From Candidatus Thalassarchaeaceae archaeon (GTDB lineage Archaea > Thermoplasmatota > Poseidoniia > Poseidoniales > Thalassarchaeaceae): 40,097 nucleotides of DNA. A program made the position numbers and the translations under genes. Every line of letters starts with the position of its first letter. Positions within the stretch are counted from its first letter, which is position 1. The stretch is from positions 1 through 40,097 of the forward strand of contig JASLNR010000029.1 in assembly GCA_030745885.1 (NCBI GenBank). The letters are read 5' to 3'. Of this stretch, positions 1-7,100 are shown piece by piece. Below the pieces are notes generated by a model that worked only from the letters and a program-made list of their open reading frames with translations, was not told the origin of the DNA and made no database searches.

Positions 1-645
1 GGCCCCGCCTTCAATTGCCGCGTCAATGGCATCATTGGTGGCCTCAACAATGCTCCTGTAGTCAGTTTGAGAGATGTCCGACGGCTCGAGGTATATTCCC
101 TTGCATACCCTCAGATCGGCATTCGGACCTAGGGAATCGCATATCGCCGAGATGTCTCTCAACGTCCGATGCAGCCTACCCTGAATGGCCATCCCGACGT
201 TTGTGAGGCCGCGCTCGTGCATTGAGAGGAGGACGTCAATGGTGGCCTGAGTTACTCTACTGTCTTCCATGTCGAGGCAGACGAAAATATCGTTCCCGGA
301 GGCCTTGCGTATTATTCCCTCGATGTTGTCCAGCGCTGCCCCACGGTCAACCAGCAGGCCGAAAGCAGTGGGTTTGATTGAGATATTAGCATCAATTTCA
401 TGGTCTACAATGGCATTTAGGACAGCTTCGTACTCGCGGATGAAGAAGCGCGTCTCGTCGAGCGAGCGAATCTCCTCCCCCAAGACGTCGACTGTGAAGC
501 ATGACCCCTGCGAGCCAATTTCCCTCATCACATCTATGGCCTGGTCCAGGGTCTCGCCGGCCATATAGCGGTTAGCAACCCAACGAACGACGAACCTTGG
601 AGCGAGTGGAAGAAGTCTTACGATCAAGCGGCCAATGAGTCCCAT
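1..645 (-). CDS. Proline dehydrogenase, C-terminus beyond the window
   Basis: The minus strand is open from an ATG at 643-645 to the window edge, giving 215 residues with no stop. The protein matches the proline dehydrogenase TIM barrel (PutA PRODH family), which oxidises proline to pyrroline-5-carboxylate with FAD. Visible family motifs are ANRYMAGET (about 23-31), TVDVLGE, SIKPTAFGL, DMEDSR, QGRLHRT and RVCKGIYLEP. Stand-alone enzymes run to about 300 residues, so roughly the last third is missing, including the usual C-terminal substrate arginines. It lies 43 nt after dtdA on the same strand and may be cotranscribed. A role in using proline as carbon and nitrogen source is inferred from the family. 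Confidence 0.9.
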   Translation of the reverse strand, partial: MGLIGRLIVRLLPLAPRFVVRWVANRYMAGETLDQAIDVMREIGSQGSCFTVDVLGEEIRSLDETRFFIREYEAVLNAIVDHEIDANISIKPTAFGLLVDRGAALDNIEGIIRKASGNDIFVCLDMEDSRVTQATIDVLLSMHERGLTNVGMAIQGRLHRTLRDISAICDSLGPNADLRVCKGIYLEPSDISQTDYRSIVEATNDAIDAAIEGGA

Positions 646-688
646 TCGAAGACTGACAGGGTGGGGAGAGACTTGACGGTTGCGGGGT

Positions 689-1624
689 TCAAGGAATCTG
701 CTTCCCCCGACGGATAGGTACACCGAGTTCGGATAGCAGGGATGCGAGTGCCTGCCTCTGCCACCCCTTGAACGACTTTCTATCCAGATGCGCGAACACG
801 CTTCCACCGGGGAATGCGATCCTCGTGGACTCTATGGCTATGGTGACGGCATGCCTCCAAGGCCCTGAGGGCAGTCCTTCTTCCATTGTCTGCTCGTCGA
901 AAGACAGGGCGTAATTCGCTAGAAGATGCCCGACCCATACATCAGACTGGGAGATTACGGCCCTGTGCCTGAGGGCATAGTGACCGCCCCCGAGACCAAT
1001 CATCACATCCCCATACCCTAGCCACGATCCCACTTGATCGCCCCCTGAAAGCCCAAGGCATGTCGAAAGTGTGTCTGCCCATACGCTAGCGGCTCGTTCA
1101 TCCCCCCACTGATCGGGGGTCGAGCCTATCTCGATGTAGAGAGTTGGCCTAGTGAGCACAGGTCCGTGGTGAGTGGTCTCCAAAGTCAGATCGTACTCAT
1201 CATCAAGGCCCCTGTCGACGGCAAAGGCGCGCATGATTCTGAATAGGGCCCCGAATCTTGGTGAAGGGGGTACGACCCTACCCCTGATGCCCCCGGCTTG
1301 TCCTCGTTCTCCGTAGGGGGTTTCACCCGGGACCCCTATGGCGTGTAGGGTTAGGGAGGGAGTCTTGCTAGCCGAGACGTGCCTCGAGAGGACCAAGACC
1401 TCGGATACGTCGGATCCAGTTAGGGATTCGTGGACGGTATCGATGTCATCAGCATGAATGTGGAGGTCATCGATTAGTAGGAGGTCCACATCACGACAAT
1501 CATGACTGTGGACGGTGCCATGAGGAAACTGCTCGGGATTTCCCCACAGCCCCAGTTCCATCACCGCCGCGAGAAGGCTCATTGAAGCGATGTCCTCTCG
1601 GGATGAAAGTAACAACGTGCCCAT
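689..1624 (-). CDS. dtdA: D-aminoacyl-tRNA deacylase, archaeal/plant type
   Basis: This 311-residue protein matches the DtdA/GEK1 family, a zinc enzyme that hydrolyses D-amino acids mischarged onto tRNA in archaea and plants. Conserved stretches seen are LSRHVSASKTPSLTLHAIG (about 78-96), ETTHHGP, RPTLYIEIGSTPDQW and GLGGGHYA, with the histidines expected to form the metal site. Length is slightly above the usual 270-290 residues. The ATG start at 1622-1624 faces the divergent hypothetical gene across about 70 nt. It probably forms a two-gene unit with the downstream proline dehydrogenase. The enzyme is cytosolic and protects translation. Family assignment is secure from the motifs; the exact start is less certain. 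Confidence 0.93.
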   Translation of the reverse strand: MGTLLLSSREDIASMSLLAAVMELGLWGNPEQFPHGTVHSHDCRDVDLLLIDDLHIHADDIDTVHESLTGSDVSEVLVLSRHVSASKTPSLTLHAIGVPGETPYGERGQAGGIRGRVVPPSPRFGALFRIMRAFAVDRGLDDEYDLTLETTHHGPVLTRPTLYIEIGSTPDQWGDERAASVWADTLSTCLGLSGGDQVGSWLGYGDVMIGLGGGHYALRHRAVISQSDVWVGHLLANYALSFDEQTMEEGLPSGPWRHAVTIAIESTRIAFPGGSVFAHLDRKSFKGWQRQALASLLSELGVPIRRGKQIP

Positions 1625-1696
1625 GAACTACGGCAGCTATGCCACCTTCATTATTCCTAGGCACACCTTCAAGGCCTCCGTGACAGTCCTCGTTGC

Positions 1697-2602
1697 GTGG
1701 ACCAGAAGGGACTTGGCTTCTCACCCAGCAGAATCGACAGAGGGGGCCAGGTGCACGTGGCCATAGGTACTCAGGGCGAGATGGCCAAGTTGGGGCCCGT
1801 CGGTTCGCCCTGTGGGCCCTTTAGAAGGCCCTTCCCAGCACCAATCATGGAAGGCGTAACCCTTGCGGACAGGTGGGTCGGCTTCTGGTTAGAGAGGGAT
1901 TTCCAAGAGGCGAGGATGGCAGCACTGCCGCTCGAAGGAGATTGGATTGACGGACCGGGCAGAGATGACCTCAGGATTTCCTCCCTCGCGGACGGTGACA
2001 TTCAACCCGCTGGGGCAATCTGGCACAGGATTTTGGACGCGGAACCAATGGCGATTGGTCGTGTGGGGGATGACATCGCCTTCTCGACCTTGGGGGGTGG
2101 AATCTACAAGATAGACTCGGAAGCAAGGGAGATTTGGCGAGCTCAACGCCCAGTCTGGCCCGAGATATCCTCCCTCGGAGTGCAAGACCTGCTGATTTCC
2201 ATCGTCGAGTGCCCAGAAGGAATAGCGGTTTGGTCCCAAGCGGGCGGGGTAGCGGTTCTGGACCCGGGTGACGGGTCATTACTGAGCCTAAGGGTGCTCG
2301 AGTTGGGTGACAAGATCTCGAACGCAGTCTATGCGAAGGACGGTGGTTGGCTTTTGATGTTGCATGGGGGCGCAATCGCCCTCCTTGAGGGTGTTGGCGA
2401 CAAACCGGAGGTACACGAAACCGATGGGCCGGTTCTCGATGCCCAGTACGATGGGGCGGAATGGAAGTGGACAGGATGGAGGCATGATGGGAGGCTATCT
2501 GGGAGTCGTGTCCTTACCGTACCCAGAGATGGGGTGGGTGTTGCCATCCTTGATGACATGGTAATGACTAACGATGGCTATTGGAGTGAGTACGCTGCCT
2601 AG
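1697..2602 (+). CDS. Hypothetical protein with propeller-like repeats
   Basis: I do not recognise this 301-residue protein. It has no clear signal peptide or membrane helix. The middle part holds loose repeats of about 40-50 residues of the type GGGIYKIDSE, GGVAVLDPGDGSLL and GGAIALLEG, which resemble blades of a WD40/PQQ-like propeller; this is inference from pattern only. The listed start is a GTG; later in-frame starts are GTG at 1757 and ATG at 1781, and the N-terminal 28 residues look weakly constrained, so the true start may be later. It is divergent from dtdA, and its stop overlaps the convergent stop of eS31 by 4 nt. Confidence 0.65.
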   Translation: MDQKGLGFSPSRIDRGGQVHVAIGTQGEMAKLGPVGSPCGPFRRPFPAPIMEGVTLADRWVGFWLERDFQEARMAALPLEGDWIDGPGRDDLRISSLADGDIQPAGAIWHRILDAEPMAIGRVGDDIAFSTLGGGIYKIDSEAREIWRAQRPVWPEISSLGVQDLLISIVECPEGIAVWSQAGGVAVLDPGDGSLLSLRVLELGDKISNAVYAKDGGWLLMLHGGAIALLEGVGDKPEVHETDGPVLDAQYDGAEWKWTGWRHDGRLSGSRVLTVPRDGVGVAILDDMVMTNDGYWSEYAA

Positions 2603-2775
2603 TCAACTTGAGTGCTAACGGAGTGACCGCATTTTCCGCAGACCTTCCGATCAGAGTGGATTCCTAGGAAGACCCCGGGGCCGCATTCGGGGCAGGTCTC
2701 GCCCTTGCGAATCAGTTCGCCATCCTTTACTGAGTACTTCGAATGCTTGCCATTGGGATTCGGTCCGTCCCCCAT
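2599..2775 (-). CDS. rps27ae: Small ribosomal subunit protein eS31 (S27ae)
   Basis: A 58-residue zinc-ribbon protein of the 30S subunit. The core KYSVKDGELIRKGETCPECG (residues 13-32) is diagnostic of archaeal eS31 (S27ae), and the zinc ligands are C28, C31, C46 and C49 in two CxxC pairs. Its ATG shares one base with the TGA stop of eS24 (TGATG), a typical translational-coupling junction. It is the last gene of the rpo7-spt4-eS24-eS31 operon. Unlike the eukaryotic homologue there is no ubiquitin fusion. The stop overlaps the convergent hypothetical gene by 4 nt. It is short enough to be missed by length-filtered gene calling. Confidence 0.95.
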   Translation of the reverse strand: MGDGPNPNGKHSKYSVKDGELIRKGETCPECGPGVFLGIHSDRKVCGKCGHSVSTQVD

Positions 2776-3143
2776 CAATCACCACTCCCTTTCTCGTCGA
2801 GATCTTCGGCCTCGGGAGGCTCTGCTGGGGGCTCAGGGGTCTTTTCAGCGGCCTCTGTTTCTGGATTGGTTACAGTCTTGTGGCGCTCTATCACGTATCT
2901 CGGCTCAATGGAAGCTGACTCAGCGGAGCCATACACTAGGGCGACGCCGGAGGTGCGGGCCATGCCGAACCTGGTGTTGACGTTCTTGACGAATATCAGG
3001 TCCTTCTTTGAGCCGGGTTCTGCCTTGGCGGTCGCCTCAACCATCTGAGTAAGTGATGGCGTGGGGGAATTTGGGTGGTCCCAGCGGAATTGCAGCTCAA
3101 CGCGATCGAGCATCGGGTTCTCTTTCCTTTCGATGACTTCCAC
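2775..3143 (-). CDS. rps24e: Small ribosomal subunit protein eS24
   Basis: This 122-residue protein matches archaeal eS24. The N-terminal half carries the family pattern: KENPMLDRVELQF (about 7-19), HPNSPTPS, then KNVNTRFGMARTSGVALVYGS (53-73). The last 35 residues are a Pro/Glu/Asp-rich tail (ETEAAEKTPEPPAEPPEAED) longer and more acidic than the core family needs. It binds 16S rRNA in the small subunit. The gene lies 9 nt after spt4 and its stop overlaps the eS31 start by one base, so the operon is tightly coupled. In many archaea a DUF359 dephospho-CoA kinase gene sits between spt4 and eS24; it is absent here. Confidence 0.93.
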   Translation of the reverse strand: MEVIERKENPMLDRVELQFRWDHPNSPTPSLTQMVEATAKAEPGSKKDLIFVKNVNTRFGMARTSGVALVYGSAESASIEPRYVIERHKTVTNPETEAAEKTPEPPAEPPEAEDLDEKGSGD

Positions 3144-3152
3144 TCAACCACC

Positions 3153-3371
3153 TCATCGAATGTTGACCTTCAGCGCGTAGCTTCCGGGGTGGGATATGTT
3201 CAGACGCTTCGCGACCTCGGACCTTTCAGGATGCAGAATGACAACGAATCCCTGCCAGTCCGTAGTCACTGGAGCGTTTGGGCAGTGAGCGCACTGGGGG
3301 GGTTCGGACTTTTTTTCGGGATCGGGTAGGATTCTGTTACACTCGCCACAGGCGAAAGGCTGTCTCGCCAA
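3153..3371 (-). CDS. spt4: Transcription elongation factor Spt4 (RpoE'')
   Basis: A 72-residue protein with an N-terminal zinc ribbon: CGEC at residues 8-11 and CAHC at 27-30. It is followed by the conserved core TTDWQGFVVILHPERSEVAK and ends in GSYALKV. This is archaeal Spt4, formerly RNA polymerase subunit E''. It pairs with the NusG-like Spt5 to keep the polymerase clamp closed during elongation. Its start follows the rpo7 stop with a single base between, and eS24 follows 9 nt later, an arrangement conserved across archaea. Length is typical for the family. Confidence 0.95.
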   Translation of the reverse strand: MARQPFACGECNRILPDPEKKSEPPQCAHCPNAPVTTDWQGFVVILHPERSEVAKRLNISHPGSYALKVNIR

Positions 3372-3372
3372 T

Positions 3373-3921
3373 TCAATCAGCCTCCACGATCCACTCGAAA
3401 GATCCCAGGCCGTCCATCTTGCAATTCAGTCCGATCTTGCTGGAACGAGGGTCATTGTGATTAATGGACTTGGAAACAATCCTAGAGCGAACGAACGAGC
3501 CCTCTTCGAGGGACCTGCCACTTTGCGAACCCTCTATCCTCTTGATACCCAGATTGACCTGGATTGGCTCATCGAGAATCTGTGACTTGTGTAGTAAGGC
3601 CTCCATGGGGCCGATTCGCACGAAGGCGCCGTACTCAGAGACCTCGGAGACCGCCCCGTCGACGACTTCGTTGCTTTCCATTGTGAAGACTAGTGCCTTG
3701 AAGCGAACGTTCTGGTAGATGGCACCGTCTCCGTGGATAATCTTGCCCCTGCCAACGGCCTCGTGATCGAAGGTTAGTAGGGTGAAATTCTCATTCTCGT
3801 CGAAGCGGCACTCGAATGCGTCGTGGGCGAGCTCATCGATGTGATCCTCCAGCCTACGCCCCCTCCTGATGTACTCAGCAGGGATGCGGATGGTGTCATC
3901 TCTTGTCTCAAGGGTGTACAT
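3373..3921 (-). CDS. rpoE: DNA-directed RNA polymerase subunit Rpo7 (RpoE')
   Basis: This 182-residue protein is the archaeal counterpart of eukaryotic RPB7. It starts MYTLETRDDTIRIPAEYI, typical of the N-terminal tip domain that docks on the polymerase core. Residues from about 82 onward form an S1-type OB fold, with VDGAVSEVSEYGAFVRIGPMEAL and a C-terminal SKIGLNCKMDGLG. With Rpo4 it forms the stalk that helps open the promoter and binds the emerging RNA. It is the first gene of the rpo7-spt4-eS24-eS31 operon. A small hairpin lies about 35 nt upstream of the ATG. Length and motifs are normal. Confidence 0.95.
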   Translation of the reverse strand: MYTLETRDDTIRIPAEYIRRGRRLEDHIDELAHDAFECRFDENENFTLLTFDHEAVGRGKIIHGDGAIYQNVRFKALVFTMESNEVVDGAVSEVSEYGAFVRIGPMEALLHKSQILDEPIQVNLGIKRIEGSQSGRSLEEGSFVRSRIVSKSINHNDPRSSKIGLNCKMDGLGSFEWIVEAD

Positions 3922-3955
3922 TCCAAATCCTTCCGTTACGGGCCTCCCCGAAGCC

Positions 3956-3983
3956 GGACGGAGGTGGGAGTCGCCTCCCGTCC
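3956..3983. other. Hairpin between divergent rpo7 and surface-protein genes
   Basis: GGAC at 3956-3959 pairs with GTCC at 3980-3983, and GGGAG at 3966-3970 pairs with CTCCC at 3975-3979 around a TCGC loop, leaving a one-sided GGAGGT bulge. It lies about 35 nt before the rpo7 start, where it could sit in the 5' leader of the ribosomal/polymerase operon. The complementarity is seen in the sequence; any function is speculation. Confidence 0.35.
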
Positions 3984-4039
3984 CTCATCGGCCATGCCTC
4001 TGGAGGAGAGGTCCGTGCGACACGGCGACCGGCCCACCC

Positions 4040-4047
4040 TGTATAAG
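4040..4047 (+). promoter_or_regulatory. Possible TATA box in the divergent region
   Basis: TGTATAAG stands out in an otherwise GC-rich 240-nt divergent intergenic region. Archaeal TATA boxes lie about 25 nt before the transcription start, which would put it near 4070 for the surface-protein gene. The element could equally be read on the other strand for the rpo7 operon. No other element is clear in this stretch. Confidence 0.3.
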
Positions 4048-4159
4048 CGCAACGGAGCGGAAACGGTCTCGGCGAACGCGGGATGCAGTCAGACCGTAGG
4101 TCTGAATGTGCGTTTGGTGCGAATGTTCAAGTGGACTCGGAATCGCATCTCTGAGTCTG

Positions 4160-7100
4160 ATGGTAGCGGCTGCTTCGATTAGAGGCTTTCACGACAAGCG
4201 AACGTGTATCGCCGCCGTCACGCTCCTGCTGGTCATGTCACTGGGGCCGATGCTAACTCAGCTTGACTACGAAATTGCCCTAAGTGGTACCAACCCCCAA
4301 GCCAAGCACGCGAATGGTGGAACGGGGGAAGTGTGGCTAGACGGGGGTCAGCCTTGGCCACAATTCGGAAAAACTGGCTCCAGAGTTGCTGACGTCCCCA
4401 CCCATGGCCCCAACGGGGGGGCTGGCTTCGGTTCACCCTCAAACGCCCCAATCCTGATGTCCATCGTCGATCCTTCTGTCAACTGGGTTTACGGATCATA
4501 TTCGATAGGGACGGACTCCCTAGGCACTCCGATCGCTGACCTCAGTGGGTCGATTGACGTGGACGAAGGGGCCGAAGACAGGTGTGGCCGGGACTCGCTT
4601 TTCACGGTGCTAGTTCAGACGGTCGAGGTCTCGGGTTCACAGCACAGCATGCTAAGGGTGGTCGAGGGCGAGGATGCCGATCTGGCGTGGCAGGTCGACC
4701 TCGGTTCGACCGAGATCGTGAAGGCCGCTCCGGTGATAGTGGACATTGACGACGATGGCAGGCCCGAGATACTGGTTGCCTACGATGCGGCAGGAACCCT
4801 CTTCGTCGACGCCTGGTCACCTCGCTTGTCCTGTTCGGTCACGGGTTGGTCCCACAGCAGCCACTCGGGAGAGTTGCTCTGGACGTGGAGCGACGAGAGT
4901 AAGAGGATCAGCAGTGATGAGGGGCCTTATACCAGCAGCCTGCTTGGAGGGCACAAGCCCACGGCCCAGCTGCTCCTAGCGGACTTGGATCTGGATGGGG
5001 ACGCGGAACTGGTCCTCGCGGCCATCGACGAAGTCTCGGAGGATCCAATCGTACTGGCCTTCCCCCTGCAGGTGAACGGCACGCCCAGTACCCTATGGGA
5101 GGTGACGCTAGACAAGGGCAGCCATCCCTCGGACCCTGCGTTCGCTCAGGTCGATGACTCCACAGGGTACGTTCTACTCACTACCATCGAGGCAAATAAT
5201 GGGGCCATGTGGGTTTGGAAGATCGACTCCTCGACGGGCGATTCCAGCTGGGACGGCGGGCTCTCCCTAGACAACCTCGACGGAGGAGACTCTAACGTCC
5301 CTCGTGTGAGGCTACCTGGCCCAGTGATTGCCAATCTCGATTCTGACGCGGACCCGGAGATGATCGTCACCATACCCACTGACGCTGATGGCTCGAGCGC
5401 AGTGGATGGTGCTGAATTCAGGGGAATCGAGATTGATGATGGCGACGAGCTCTGGAGTTTCGAAGCATCCAATGGCGTCGCCGATGCACCGCCTACGGCC
5501 GTCGACACAGATGGCGATGGCGAGCATGACAGGATCTGCTGGGTGACGTGGTGGCAGAGCACGACCGGGGCACGACACGGACAGACAGGCTGCCACGACG
5601 TTGAGGGCGATACTCCCGATGAGGCTTGGAGCAGGGACTTGGAGCAGAGCAGCGGCAATCCGAACGACGAGATAGCGGTCGCCGCAACCACTTGGATGGA
5701 CATCGATGGAGAGGGTGAGCCCGAGCTCCTCGTGGCCTTCGGCCGCTCGCTTTGGGCATTCGATGGGACCTCTGGCACTTCATCGGGGGTAAACGCGGCT
5801 TGGTCCGACGAGTTGGAGCTGGATCACAGAACCTGGTCGTCTCCATCGCTAGCCGACGTGGACGGCGATGCTACCCTTGACCTCGTGATCGCCAGCATGG
5901 TCGTCTCCGTAGCAAGACCGGACGTGAGGCCCATCACGGATGGAAGGGGGATTGAGTTCAACCCGAGTGCGCCTGACCCTGGGGAGCAGGTCACCGTAAC
6001 GGCATTCTTGGAGAATGCTGGGACGGCAGACACAGGTGAGATAACGGACGCGGTGCTCTATGCCGACGGCATCGAGATTGGCAGAGAAGGCATCGAAAAC
6101 CTCGAACCGGTCGACCCAAGTGGCTCAGGTTCCTTCGCCTCGTTCAGCGTGGAGTGGAACGGAGCTCTCGGAGACCATGTCTTCGAATTGGTCCTCGACC
6201 CATATAGGAACCTGACACAGACCAGATTCGACAACGACTTGCAGACCAAGACCCTCTCAATCGTCCCCCCATACAATGCCTCCTTCGAAATGCCGACCGA
6301 CCCTCTGAGGGTTGATCCGGGAGGCAGTGAGGTCGCCCCTGTAAACATAAGATCAACGGGGAGGCTGTCAGGCGTCTGGAGCCTTGTGGTGGACGACTCC
6401 GACCTCCCCGTGGGCTGGAGCTGGATAGATGAGACGCCTGGTGGCATTAGCAGTGTCGAGATTGGTGTCGACGAGGTTTGGGCCCCGAATCTTAGGGTTA
6501 TCGCACCTGATGACGCCTTGGGATCTGACTCAGGTCACCTGAGCCTGACAATTTCCCTGGATAACGACCAGAACGTCAGCGTTTCGTCAATCCTACCCGT
6601 CGAGGCCAATAGGACACGGGGGCTATCCATCAGGGGCCCAGACGGAACGTCCTCCAGCACTGGTTTCGGGCTAATCGGTGAAGACGCTAGAGCTTGGCTG
6701 ATTGTAGAGAACGTAGGCAACGCAGCGGAGACGCAGGTTGCCATCTCCTGGGACGGCACCGACTGGGGGTCCGATCTGAGGATGTACGACTCCGATGGGA
6801 GCGAGGTCAGCGCACTCATCCTCGATCCAGGTGAGCAGAGAGAGATGACGGCCAGACTCTTGGTCCCCTCCGAGGCCACTCACGGCGATAGCGTGAGCAC
6901 CCCTCTGACGATGTGCGTTGGAGCGGGAGAGGAACAGGAGTGCAGCGAGGTTTCCCTGTCATTCAACGCCTCTGGCGTCGTCCTCGATCCCCCACATCTT
7001 AGATCGGTCCCCTCAGACGGGCTCGTCTGGAACATGACTGCCGACCTGCCAGCGGATTCTGGAGACCTGAGCTGGTCCCTATCTGGGGCGGGAATGGGAA

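Noticed and set aside
5146..5778. A 210-codon open frame on the minus strand.
   Set aside because: It is antisense to the FG-GAP repeats of the surface protein, and its Ser/Pro-rich composition mirrors the repeated Asp/Gly codons.
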